Assembly: GCF_910589235.1 (NCBI RefSeq)
Contig: NC_060966.1
Location: 2,728,001 to 2,792,000, forward strand
DNA: 64,000 nucleotides
Direction of reading: 5' to 3'
Origin: Vespa crabro
Taxonomy: Eukaryota; Arthropoda; Insecta; Hymenoptera; Vespidae
Below, piece after piece: positions 49,139-61,279 of this stretch. A program made the position numbers and the translations under genes. Every line of letters starts with the position of its first letter. Positions within the stretch are counted from its first letter, which is position 1. The notes beneath the pieces are model-generated. The model saw nothing but the letters and a program-made list of their open reading frames with translations, was not told the origin of the DNA and did no database searches.

Positions 49139-50273
49139 ACTAGAAAATAAGATGACCATTTAAACGTAAATGTTTCTGATTAACGAAAAGACAACTTTTG
49201 GAGATAACAAGAGAAAACGTGAAATCAACGACATTCAATCTGTTATAGGTAATAATAAAATCTGGAATAGAAAAGTTAGCAAATATAGTATATAACTCTG
49301 CTCCAAATTGCTCCAAACCAAGTTTTTTCTTTTGGATTCCACCTTCCATATTTTTTTCCGAGATAATATCGAAATTAAAATTAAGAATAACTCAACGTTC
49401 TTTTAATATTCTACCGACTATACCATCTAATTCATCATCATTCTTAAGAATGTTTTATCCTAAATATGAAAAAGAAATAAAATGAAGAAATATAGAGACA
49501 ATTCTTTTTAAATAGAAAATAAAAAAATATCTAGACGAAGTTATCTTACTTTGACTATTGTAGCTCTCATAATCAAATCCTGTAAATTATATCTTCTTTC
49601 GTAAAGAAAATCTGGAACCATTTTAATGATTCCTTTCTCTAAACTCCATGTTGCTGCATCATTAATCTCAATTAGACTCGTATTGACCGAATATTATTCC
49701 CATAAAATATTTTCCGTACCACAACGGACCAATATTTCTAAGCTAAATTTTAGATGAAATATATTATTTCATCAAAATGTGATGGATTGTCACGATAATC
49801 GGAACCATGTTTCTTGTTAATAAATATTACTAGCTGAAGGCATGTCAAAAGTATTTGTTATTGAAGAGAACTCATTACTCGTGTTGTAATTAGAGATCAC
49901 TCCTATGTAATACGAACGTGCAATTCGCTTTTCGTAATACAATAATTCGTGCAATTGTGAAAAATACAAATTCGTGCTCGCAATCCTTTTACGATAAAAT
50001 GCTCGCCTCCCTTTTAATACCATTGTTGTCATTTCTATTTCTGAAAAGAATGTAAAAAGAATACAACAGAAATGAAGAAAAGAAAATGAAAAATATCTTT
50101 ATTTTTTGTCGATTCGGCATATAAAAATATTACAAATTCCGATCCATATAATTTACAAATATCTATAATAAAAGAAGTCTGACCATTGCCGATAGAATGA
50201 AATTCATATGATTTGGCGGTCTTCTGAAATAAAAAAGAAGAAGAAGCATCTTCAATGGCACAACGAACGCCAT
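49139..50273 (-). pseudogene. Ionotropic receptor pseudogene, exons 1-3
   Basis: ATG at 50,273 (MAFVVPLKMLLLLF). A 1-nt shift then breaks the signal-peptide region of exon 1. Exon 2 (about 49,556-50,032) keeps RIASTNLYFSQLHELLYY and NEFSSITNTFDM, but has lost the segment coding LVIFIYK and shifts frame. Exon 3 (about 49,145-49,455) is shifted but keeps RLNVVDFTF and LRLNGHL before a GTATGA donor. Exons 4-8 are absent; AT-rich DNA follows. It lies just downstream of the intact receptor on the same strand, as a tandem copy. Confidence 0.8.
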
Positions 50274-50619
50274 TTTTTCGTTTATCTATTGTATTATTAT
50301 AGTGGTACTTATAGTTGAATGAATCAACGAGTAAATTCTACACTAAATAAGAAAATTTCAATCCGAACGTAAGTTGATCACACGGGTGTAAATGTTCAAA
50401 TTATTGATAGAATTATTGTCATGAAGTTTATTATGATTGTTATGTAGATCGGAAGTCACGTCACGATCGGGATAAAATGATTTTATCTTTACTGGCACAG
50501 ATTTTTTATATATCGATCAGTAAAAGTTCTTTTCATTCTTATTATGTTGCTTCTTTATCTTCTTTGATGTAGAAATACATTTTCACATACCACATACCCA
50601 CAATCACATATACATATAC

Positions 50620-50712
50620 TTGTGTATATATATATATATATATATATATACTCATATATATATACTCATATATATATATATATATATACTCATATATATA
50701 TATATATATATA

Positions 50713-50744
<32 letters not shown>

Positions 50745-50815
50745 CTCATATATATATATATATATATATACTCATATATATATATATATACTCATATATA
50801 TATAAATATATATTA
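50620..50815. repeat. AT minisatellite with regular ACTC interruptions
   Basis: About 195 bases in which AT dinucleotide runs are interrupted about seven times by ACTC at spacings of roughly 15-32 bases, giving a higher-order repeat. It lies between the intact receptor's 3' end and the next receptor's promoter block. Ile/Tyr-rich frames here are artefacts. Confidence 0.95.
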
Positions 50816-50891
50816 TCGATGCACATTATGGTTTTTGTTAGAATTGTATTTTACTTGTGCACATTTCCGATCTGCGTAATTTATTATCAAA

Positions 50892-53800
50892 TTATCTAAT
50901 ACATTTCTTCCTCTTCACATAAAATTCTGAGCACTTAATAGACGTTATACGATCTACCATGGAAATATTCTTTTCTTTGTGGACGATAATATAGTTTTCT
51001 ATGATCAGAATAAAGGTACTCAAAACGACGCCAATAAAGAAGAAGAGAATAAGCGGCATAACGCTAATTAAAAGAACCGGTTGATGCTTGATTACATCAT
51101 GGGATTTCTTTTTAAATATCGTATCTTTTAAGTGATTCATTATACCATTGTCGATAAATTTTTGCAATCTAGAATGAGTTAGTCTTATAACTTACATTAA
51201 ATAAAAATTTATATTATTTGATACTTATGTTCTTACTGGAAATTGATGACGTCAATGAACGGATTGGATTTAGATAAAATTATAGCAAAACTGTCTGTAT
51301 GCCCCGTTTCAATACAAATTATATTACATGGTATTTTCAGATTTTCTACACCGACCACTTGGTCACTCGTGTAGATTGCTATTTTCCAATTTTTACAAAT
51401 CTGTAATTTCATAATGAATATTAATAATAAAACTATATACAGTGTACAACGAAACTATGTGGCAAAATTTCAAAAATGGATTCTTCATATGTAGAGAAGA
51501 AAAAAATAGGTTCTATCAATATGGATCCCAAAATGTTTAATTTTCGTGTTATTAGACTTTAGAATTGGATATTATCACATGATTATATTTCCAATCATGA
51601 TTATTTTATTCCTCAGAATTCAATCTGAATCAATAGTTACATTCTGTTTAAATATGTAACAAAATCTGATTATTTTTTTGTTATACTGAATATTTTTATC
51701 ACTCGCAAATAGATTACCATATTCTCAATTATAAGTAAGTGTATCTTGCATTCAGTTCGGAAATCAACAGGACCATAAAGTAAAGTTTGTATTCAAGCAG
51801 TAGTTGGACATGTTGAACATATCTTTAAGAAAATGTCAACAGTTTGGATCATAATTCCAGTGAATAAATATTGGAGAAATATAAGATTCTATTTGAATAT
51901 CTATAAATTCGCAGTTTAAATATTTCCGTACTGGTATTGATGGAGCCTGTTTTTTCTTTTTTATATATGAGAAATTCAATCCTGAAATTGCCGCATTTAG
52001 ATTACGCACTATATAAATGAATATTATTTAATTTTCTTTTTTATAATACTTCATTGTACCATTTCGAATCCTTCATGATCGGTAATGGGCAATTTTTCAA
52101 CATTTAGCATCAACTTCATTACCTTCTCTGCTAACGGGTCTTTCGAATTCTACAAATAAATATATTTCTTTGTTTTCTTATATTTATTTTTTTATACATA
52201 TATATGTATGTATAGATAGATGCAGATTATATATGTACATATACTATGATGTACGTATCATACTTACTGCAAACTTATCGTAATAAGCCGAACCACGAGT
52301 GGCGGCAAGCTGATAAGTACCGTCCGCAACGAAGCTCTCTAATGAATTAAATGGTAACACGTTGATTACAGACATTAAACAGCTTATCAAAGCAGCTGAA
52401 TAGGCGGCCCAAAAGACGATAACCAAAAGATATATAGAGAAGTATGCTATTCGTAATGAAGATTTATAAGAGAAATCTACAGCAACAAATACTTTAAGTA
52501 AATATACCTATTAGAAACACGAAATGAAACGTAATTCAAGAAACATAGAATCAAACCCGCTATTCCCTGTTGGCAAAATATACCCCAAATCTCTAAAAAA
52601 TTATCGATCAATAAATATGCTATTTTACATTTGGTTGTACTTTTTATTTTGAGAAAGATCAGGAAAATCGATGAAGCAATTAATACGCCAAACACAGCAA
52701 TCCAAACAGAAAGAGTAAAAGTCTACAAAAATAAAAATTTTTTAATTTATAAGGGTTAATACCTGAAGAAGGGAACAATAAAATATTTTATTGCAAATAA
52801 TCGTACTAAAAAGTAAGATGACAATTGAATCCTTAAATTTTCTGGTACTCGAATGACGAGAACGTTTTTGGAGTTTAAAAAAGGGAGCGTGAAGTTAACG
52901 ACTTTCAATCTATCATTTGTAATAATAAAATCTGAAATAGAAATGTCAGCACGTCCAGTATATAATTCCGCAATTCCTCCAGACCAAATTTTTCTTTCTG
53001 GATCCCATCTTCCATATTCTTCAACTTCTGAGACGACGTTGAAACTAAAATTTAGAGCTACACAAAGTTCTCTTATTATTCTACCAAATATACCGTCTAA
53101 TTCACCATCTTTGTTTTTAATTGTGAATAGTGAACCCTATAAATGACAAAGAAAAAAGAAAGATGAAAATTGAGAAAAATTTTATTGTTAAATAAAAACG
53201 AGAATATTTTACCTTAACTATAGTAGCTCTCATGATTAAACCCTGTAAATTATATCTTCTTTCGTAAATAAAATCTGGAACCATTTTATTGATTCCTTTC
53301 TTTGAGCTCCAAGTTGCTACATCATTAATCTCGATTTGATGCGTATCAACCGAATACCATTCTTGTAAAATGTTTTCTGTACCACAACGGATCATCATTT
53401 CAGAGTTGAATTTCAAATGAAATATATTACCTGGTGGATTGTGACAATAATCGGAATTACTTTCCTTATAAATGAATATCACTAGCCACACAGCTGAAGA
53501 CATGTCAAAGGTACTTGTTGCTAATGAGAACTGATTCATTGCGTTGTAATTTGAGATCACCACTATATAATACGGTCGTACAATGTGCTTTAAGTAATAC
53601 GATGATTCGTGCAATTGTGAAAAGTACAAATTGGTGCTCGCAACTCCTTCACGAGATAGTGTCCGCCTATATTTGAATATCATCGTTGCCATTTCCATTT
53701 CTGAGCAAAATAAATATAAATATAATAGAAATGAAGAGAAGAAAATTGAAAATACATTTACCTTCTGTAGATTCGGCATATAAAAGTATTACAGATTTCA

Positions 53801-53936
53801 ATCCGTGTAATTTGCAAATATCTATGATAAAAGAAGTTTGTTCTTCCCCGATTGAATGAAATTCGATTAAACTTGCGATCTTCGGAAGAAAAAGAAAAAG
53901 AAGAAGAAGTATCTTCAATAGCACAATAAATGCCAT
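50892..53936 (-). CDS. Divergent ionotropic receptor, intact 8-exon gene
   Basis: A probable ligand-gated cation channel of the insect IR family, at the plasma membrane of sensory neurons. Exons in order: 53936-53762, 53700-53213, 53136-52807, 52722-52557, 52476-52268, 52149-52060, 51400-51237, 51168-50892. All have AG/GT borders and compatible phases, giving 632 residues with no stop. Residues 1-20 form a signal peptide (MAFIVLLKILLLLF). No amino-terminal domain, as usual for IRs. S1 (exon 3) has DGELDGIFGRI, GGIAELYTGRADISISDF and ITNDRLKVVNFTLPF, keeping the Thr and agonist-binding Arg of glutamate receptors. Exon 4 is M1, exon 5 the M3-type helix with FWAAYSAALISCL, exons 6-7 S2 (FAIILSKSNPFIDV), exon 8 the last helix. 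It is the only fully open copy in the cluster. Subgroup not assigned. Confidence 0.88.
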
Positions 53937-54104
53937 TTGTTCATCTGTCAATTGAATTATTATTGGGCTATTTTTCAATTTGAATGATTCGACAACTCTT
54001 AGCGAAAATAAAATATCGTCTAACCGACAGCAAAGGAAGATCACAAGAGACTAAATTTTTAATCTATTGAATGAATTATTTTCAGATCATTTATGATTGT
54101 CGTG

Positions 54105-54165
54105 TAGATTGTAAGTCACGCAATGTTCATGTGCGTATTAATGCGAAAAAAATGATTTTATCTTT
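54105..54165 (-). promoter_or_regulatory. Conserved upstream block of the intact receptor
   Basis: The AAAATGATTTTATCTTTA element, TATTAATGCG and GTCACGCAATGTTC lie about 170-230 bases before the ATG at 53,936. This is the same arrangement as before the other receptor copies. Confidence 0.4.
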
Positions 54166-54540
54166 AACTAGATAAATAGACTTTCTACGCTCAAAGACAC
54201 ACGTAAACACTATAGGTGAACAATACAAACGATAGAATCTCCGTTGTTCCATTTAATTATTCATGCAGTTTCGCATTAGCCATCGAACGTATTGATCTTA
54301 TATGATAGGAAGTAAGAGAACAAAATATATGAAAAATAATGAATATTTACATAATCTGTTTTAACCTTTCTTTGACCTACACAATAAATTGACGTTGAGA
54401 ATACGATGAAAGTAAGAAAGGGAAGTACATTGCAAATTTTAAAGCATATTACGAAGCCATACGTACGATCGTAAATATCAGTCAAAGAAACAGACAAAGA
54501 AATTCACACAGAATATTTTCAAATACTAAGTGCAACAGAA
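54166..54540. other. Unassigned DNA upstream of the intact receptor
   Basis: No exon recognised; the 73-codon minus frame at 54,276-54,497 has no recognised domain. Confidence 0.35.
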
Positions 54541-54543
54541 ATA

Positions 54544-54765
54544 ATGGCAGAGGTAGTGTTACAAGTTTTATACATCATGAAATCGTTCGCTTTGAATAAT
54601 ACAAATTGGAAGGGATGGATACAATGTTTCAAAGAAGTGATAGTAGTTATCAAGATATCAGAGGATAATAACGTGACTTATTTATTACATTTCAACGGAT
54701 ATATGTCTTTTGATATGATTTGCGACAAATTGACTCGAGCCGAACTGTATAAGCTTACGTCTTAA
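54544..54765 (+). mobile_element. Retroelement gag-like fragment
   Basis: A 73-codon frame with NNTNWKGWIQCFKEVI, then VTYLLHFNGYMSFDMICDKL. This resembles the start of the gag used by K02A2.6-type Ty3/gypsy elements (N-W-x-x-W, then a YLLH/F-D-I-x-DKL helix). Stop TAA follows at 54,763. Downstream DNA (54,790-55,330) has weakly related pieces in shifted frames, including ICFRC near 55,280, which could be the start of a zinc knuckle. A short decayed relic rather than a gene. Confidence 0.45.
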
Positions 54766-55350
54766 CAATTTATTCACACCTACACAGTTAGAAATTGCAA
54801 CTACGGAGAATTCCGTTTGAATTCATCGTTAGAATTTCCATCTACGAAAACAAGTGGAAAAGAAATCCATACAAAATTTCATAACCGTACTACATAAGTT
54901 AAATAACTATTGAAATTTTAGTGATTATTTAAAAACAGCATTGTGAAACCAATTTGTGTGTTAGATTAGCAAGTTAACGACCTTGCTAATCTACGATATA
55001 TTGTTCTTAAAAATAAAACATATGGATTACGATTAGATGATACACTGGTAGTCTATGGACCTACCCGAAAAAGAAGTAACAATCGGGCACGCACAATTAA
55101 CTGGATCAAATAATCAAGTGATGAACAAAATCAAAAAATGACGCATGTATACTATTGAACTCTTTACGAATGTATGAATTATAAAAATGAGTTCACAATT
55201 GAGAACGACATCAACGAATGCGTTATCTAAAAATACGAATGCGTTATCTAAAAATACACGGATAGGCACTGAAATCATTTGTTTTAGATGCAGCCTGAAT
55301 TGAGTGTATGGCGTATTCAATCGGTTTAGAACAATGGATTTGGAAGTATT

Positions 55351-55361
55351 CCCCCCCCCCC
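55351..55361. repeat. Poly(C) run of 11
   Basis: Eleven consecutive C in otherwise AT-rich DNA, the only such run in the window. Confidence 0.95.
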
Positions 55362-57200
55362 GGATGAATTAATTTTCTACGATTACAGGAAAATTATCAT
55401 TACGTTCACAAGATTATTAAAATATGTCTCACAGATAATTGCGTTATATTAAATCAAGTGTTCTTAAATTTGTAAAAGCTTTTTAATTTGTATGATGTCG
55501 TAAATGAATCCAACCGGTTTTATAGGCTTTTAGTATCAAGGACATCATAGATTATTTCAATTCTCTTATCATAATGAATAAGACATCGTTCAGTCTCATT
55601 CTAACGTGAGTTTAGTGTGCATTGAAAGAAAGCAAAATTACTTTCTGAGCAATTAAATTCTTCTAATTCAATTTGGTATCATAATATTAGAATTTTTACT
55701 GATATGTTTGAAAGCGATTGTAAAAGAATCAGAAAATCTCAGGCTCATGGTATTCTTTGTCACACAAATGAAATAATATAAGATTATTCTATGATCATCT
55801 CAACCCATTAGTAGCATTCATAAAGGTATATGACATAGTCTATCTTTGAATACACTTAACTGGACAATGAATATTCTTAGAAAATTTAATTCTTCTGTGC
55901 ATTTATCGAATAAACTACACGTTACATTTCTATTCTCTAGTGCTATTCGAAGATATTTTTCTTTATTCCATAGCAATGTTGTTCTTTAAGACTTTCTTCG
56001 ATAGGAATGATTTCACTTACTTGATCTCTTTAGTGTTCTTTGTATTATTAAAAATAAATTAATAAATTATTATGTCGTCAATATCATAGATATGGGTAGT
56101 CGTTAAATATCATAACCACCGCTTAATATTTCGTTTGGAGTTTAAATGTTGACTCGTTGACTCTTTTGTATTTGTACACATAACATCTTGGAGAAAATTC
56201 AAAATTAATCGATTAAATGATATAGGAGAAGGAAAGGGTGATATAGAATATCGTGTGTCGTCGGTGTAAAAAATTGCTACAGAAGTGTATGACGAAGGTA
56301 TACAAAACCCTATATTTATGACAATAAATCTTTAAACAGTTGGACCAATTATATTAAAAAGTATCTGAATATATATTCTAAAGTAAGAAGTGGATATAGC
56401 TTTTGAAATAGCATTTTTATCGGTGTAATTTGGAAATTGATGCTTCTTTCTGAGGGTCCCTCGTATAAATGTATATATAAGCATTATATTTCTGTTATTT
56501 TTGAAGCGCAATCTCGAACTTACCGTAAAAGATTATTATAATGATTAAGAATATGTTTATGTATATTTTTAATATATTATATATACATACATATATATAT
56601 ATATTAATATATATGTATATATAATATATATAATATAAACTAATGTATAATGTATGTAACATGTAATAAAGTTATTCTGGGTATTTGTGTGTATTACGGG
56701 TTCATTGTGATTGATATCGAGGGACTTGGACACGTTAGTGCAATCAAATCGACTTCAGTTAGAAAGAAATTTATGTACATTGAAAATTTCGAGGAAACGT
56801 AATTCAATTATTTATACCACTCAAACAGAAATTATTCATAACAGATGAAAATTGAAATGTGTTTTTCGATTATAAAATACTTAGACATGTCATATTTCGT
56901 ACAAGTATGAAAAATTGAAACAGTTTGAAAGAATTAAAATATGTCCACGAACAATTAATAAATAGAGATAACGATGAACATTTTATGTAAGAAAACTTCA
57001 ATAGGGTGCATTATAATTCCAATAAATAAATATAATTGGAGTACTATAAAATTCTACTTCAATATTTTATAACACAATACTTCCCCACTCTTGTTGATAG
57101 AACTGCATTATTTTCTTCTATATATATAAGAAATTCATTCCTGAAATAATGACGCTTAGTCACTTGACATACAGAACATATGAATGTTATTTTATCTTTC
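55362..57200. other. AT-rich DNA and 3' remains of a receptor pseudogene
   Basis: No exon was found from 55,362 to about 56,950. An AT-rich palindromic stretch lies at 56,560-56,640. About 56,960-57,140 matches intron 6 of the intact receptor (about 51,780-51,960) in the same orientation, showing that the receptor copy at 57.2-59.5 kb once extended this far. Confidence 0.45.
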
Positions 57201-57214
57201 TGTTTTTTTAATAA

Positions 57215-59458
57215 CTATATCGTACTCTTCTAAATTCTTTGCAAGCGGATCTCCCGAATTTTACAAATAGAAACATTTCATCGTAATTCTATTATCGTAA
57301 ATATTGTAAATATTAATATATAATGTTAGATTATTTTTATATAATAGTAGTATAAATATTTATATATAAAGTAGTAAAAAATTTATTTTGATTTCTTCAC
57401 TCAAATACATTAAACAGTCTTATTCAGTACGTGACAGTTAATAAGTCATATAACTTGAAAAATTTTAAGAAACTTTTGCGACCATCTAATATACTTTTGA
57501 ATTAGTTTTAGATATAACTCACAATTTCGATCTTCTGTGGAATTATTTATGTAAAAAAAAAGTTATGCGCAGTGAAATAATATACCCAAGGTATAAAAAT
57601 TCACTGAAATTAAGCATTGTTGCTGAAAATCATATATTTCACTGTAAAAAGATATATAATAAAGTAATTAAAAATTGAAAACGACAAAAAGTACATGCAA
57701 TTTTAAAATCATTGCATTCCACATGGTTTGAACGATTGCGTTTGAATCTTCCTACAATTTGCTGATATATTGTTTATTTTGTTATGATGAAGTCACCTCC
57801 ATATAGATCTTTAATAGATGAATTACAGCTAAACGATCATACTGTTGTCGATTAGACAAATTTTTGTTTAAAAGTAAGTAAAGTACTCCTTATATTATTT
57901 ACTTATGTTTGTTATTAAGTAATGTTGTTTGTGTGCTGTATTAACTTTCGTTAAGTTATTTGCAAAAATTGATTATGAATGGACAAATAATATTGGTGGA
58001 GATGGTAAAATCGTAGAATTAGGCTAAAGTAGGAGAGAGGAGGTATAATATTGGGTTGCGTCTTTCCGTTTTCGCTATCCATGCATGTACTTGGGTTTAT
58101 TCGTCTCAATATACGTCATAATACTCAAAATCAATGCAATATTTTTCAAACTTTTCTTGTTAATAACTTGTTAATAAACGATAACCGAAGATTAAGTTAT
58201 AAGGAAGGTGAGCTCTATAATACATGTCAAGATCAAGGTCATTAGAAATGTATCCTCTCATCTTCATTTTTACCAAACATAAATCATGAAATATTGAAGC
58301 AAACCTGCAAGATCCTGCTGGCAAAATATACCCCAAATCTTCAAAATATTATCGATCAATAAATATTTGATTTTACGATCGTTTCCATTTTTTATTTTCG
58401 GAAAAATCAATAAAATTGATGCAGCAATTAGTACTCCAAACATAACAATCCAAATAGACTGAGTGGAAGTCTATAAAAATAACAGTTTTATTATTCATGA
58501 AAGTTAACTCATGAAAAAACAAGAAATAACAAATTTTACTACAAATTTTCGTACTAAGAGGTAAAATGATTTAAGATGATTTCCAATGTAAAATTTAGAA
58601 TGACACGAAGTTCTCCTAATATTCTACCGATTATATCGTCTAATTCGCTATCCTTGTTTATAGTTATGAATGGAGAAGTCTAAAAAAGAAAAAAAAGAAA
58701 GGAGAAAGCAGAGACAAATTTTGTTAAGCAAAAAAAGACATAAATATTTTACCTCAATCATAACAGCTTTCATAATTAAATCCTGTAAATTATCTTTGAT
58801 AAAAAAATCTGGAAGCACGCTTTATTCATTCCTTTCTCTAAGCTCCAAATTGCTACATCATTAATCTCGATTTGATGCGTATTGACCGAATACCATTCTC
58901 GTAAAATGTTTTCCGTACCACAACGGACCAACATTTCTCAGTTGAATCTTAAATGAAATATACTACCTGGTGGTTTGTGACAATAATCGGAATCACTTTC
59001 CTTATAAATGAATATCATTAACTACACAGCTGATGTCAAAGGTATTTGTTACTAATGAAAACTGATTCATTGCGTTGTAATTTGACCATTATGTAATACA
59101 GTCATATAATTTGGTTCAAGTAGTTCCTGGAATCGAAAGAAATATAAATTCGTGCTAGCAACCCTTTCACGATTAAGTACTCGCCTTCATTTGAACATCG
59201 TTGTTATTTCCATTTCTGAAAAAAAAGAAAAATATAATAGAAGTAAAGAGAAGGAAAGGGAAAATACATTTACCTTCTGTCGATTCGGCATATAAAAATA
59301 TTACAGATTTCGACCCGTACATTTACAAATATCTATGATAAAATAAATCTGATCATCGCAGACAGAATGAAATTCGTTTGATCTTGCTGCCTTCGAAAGA
59401 AAATGAAAAATGAGAAGACTGGCACAAAACATCATTTCAATGGCACAAACAATGCCAT
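57215..59458 (-). pseudogene. Ionotropic receptor pseudogene interrupted by a Merlin-like insertion
   Basis: ATG at 59,458. Exon 1 (about 59,285-59,458) is shifted after about eight codons. Exon 2 (about 58,753-59,218) keeps a PGNIFH-like run and ENILREWYSVN, but with several frameshifts. Exon 3 is reduced to its first 100 bases (58,580-58,680). Exon 4 (about 58,303-58,471) is recognisable, including DNILKIWGIFCQQ. Exon 5 is missing; a transposase relic on the opposite strand occupies 57.7-58.1 kb instead. A piece of exon 6 is at about 57,225-57,265. Exons 7-8 were not found. It pairs with the plus-strand copy at 12.8-13.6 kb. Confidence 0.78.
57722..58070 (+). mobile_element. Merlin-like (IS1595/ISXO2-type) transposase relic
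   Basis: Read on plus: TWFERLRLNLPTI, then LIDELQLNDHTVVD, a stop and TNFC. After a gap with shifts comes NIGGDGKIVELG-stop-S near 57,990-58,025. This matches the known order in DDE_Tnp_IS1595/ISXO2-like proteins: zinc-ribbon tail, helix-turn-helix ending TVVDW..FCREV, then IGG.GKIVEIDES with the first catalytic Asp. Here that Asp is Gly, followed by a stop. It lies inside a receptor pseudogene on the opposite strand. Confidence 0.65.
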
Positions 59459-59777
59459 TTTTTTCGTTTGTTGATTTAATAATTATAGTACTATATTTCA
59501 ATTTGATTGTATCAACGACTACGTTCTAAAGAAAACGGGAAAATTTCAATCCGATTACGAAAGAAGGTCGCACAAGACTACAATTCTAAACTATTGAGAG
59601 AATTAATGTGACTTAGATTATAATGAATATCGTGTAGATCGGAAGTCACGCGATGTTCATATGCATATTAATGAGAAGAAAATGATTTTATCTTCACTGG
59701 TATTGATTTATCCTTAATCGATTTTGCTTGTTTTCATGTGTCTCTGAAGACCAAAAACATTATTAAATATTTTAAAT

Positions 59778-60075
59778 GAGAGATATTGAAATATCCTGCT
59801 TACAGTTTAGACTTGGCTTCGAACGATTACCACTTTTTTGATAAATTTAGAGAATTCTTGGAAGAATTATGCTACCAGATAATAGTGATTTAAAACGTGG
59901 TGTGCAACAATGTTTATATATATCTAAAATGTTTACAAAAAATTATTTAACGAAAGTATTTCTATTCGATAAGATCGAAGATGATACTTTAAGAATATTT
60001 TTGAAAAATTTGATCGAATAATTTCAAAAATAAACAAAGTTACAGTCGTTTGAAATGGAATTTGTCGAGCTTCGT
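59778..60075 (+). mobile_element. Mariner transposase C-terminal relic
   Basis: The plus frame reads KYPAYSLDLASNDYHFFDKF, the YSPDLAPSDYH block that carries the third catalytic Asp of mariner transposases, then FREFLEE. After a frameshift near 59,865 a KRGVQQCL-like stretch continues. The N-terminal and first catalytic parts are absent. It lies between receptor pseudogenes. Confidence 0.75.
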
Positions 60076-60501
60076 AACCGGTAGATGAATAGTTCGTTAT
60101 TATCGATTGACCTGTCTTTGAAAAAGTAAAAGAAATTTCTATCTGAATATTTTAATTTAGTGAATATATTCAGATGAGTTTGAATGTTCAGTCATTCACA
60201 TTTGACCGCAATTTTCAGAATGAATCCATTGATAGTTATAACAGAAGAAAATAATAATTTACAATATAGCATAGTGTCTAACAATGGTTAAATGATCTTG
60301 CAGGGAAATTAAATGTCGAAATTATGAAAAAAACTCATCCGACGTTTAAATAAAAGTCTATTAAATAAGTACAGCGAACGTATTACAAAATAACTATGTA
60401 TATATTTACAAATAAAATGATGTTATAAATATAGAATACTTTTTAAAATATATTTATATTGTCGTCATTTCTAAACGGCTATTGTTTTTTAAATGACCTT
60501 C

Positions 60502-60562
<61 letters not shown>

Positions 60563-61275
60563 CATTATATTTTAATAATACCTTAGCCGCAAATGGGAGC
60601 GTACCGTAAAAAATTATTATAGTTGGTTATAAATATGTTTAACGAAATATGCAAATTTAATTCTAACATTAATTATATATTATATTTCATGTAAATTTAA
60701 TTTAAAATTTGTATGAATATATACAATAAAAATATCCTATTATGCGGTAATCATTTCACATCAATTATTCGTTGCAGATGTAATATCGAAAAATCTAATA
60801 TTTCTTAAATATTTTCATTCTATTATACCAATATATTATACGATGAAATTGTTTAAGGAAAATATGATTTTCTGATATTACAATTGTAATGGATATAAAA
60901 TGAATACATTCTTAAAGGATATTTTTACGTTTTCTTTGTATCTGTTCATATAGAATATAAAATAAATTTACACGAAATATGATATCTCATTAATGTTAAA
61001 ATCAAACTTGTATACTCTGTATTCCTGTCATTTAATTGATATTAATGTTTTACAATAAGCTCCCTTTAATTCATAAGGAGTAATTAAAATATAATCTATT
61101 ATATCTTATCTATACATTTTAACAAAGATATATTAAAAAGTAGTATCCAATTTGTAATTACGGCGAAACAAATGTATTTTCAAAAGTTTTGTTTATTTGA
61201 ATCTTCTCAATATTTAACAACTCAGCTATTTTCTACTATAATTGTTGCAACTATTCAAACACGAAAAGCAACAGT
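60076..61275. other. AT-rich intergenic DNA with (AT)n and a segment repeated at 10.6 kb
   Basis: A pure AT run lies at 60,503-60,560. About 60,830-61,030 repeats about 10,600-10,800 in the same orientation, although the receptor copies on these two sides are inverted. No gene was recognised. Confidence 0.45.
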
Positions 61276-61279
61276 CTTC

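Noticed and set aside
50620..50879. Tyr/Ile-rich frames that look like membrane proteins
   Set aside because: They are translations of the AT minisatellite with ACTC interruptions.
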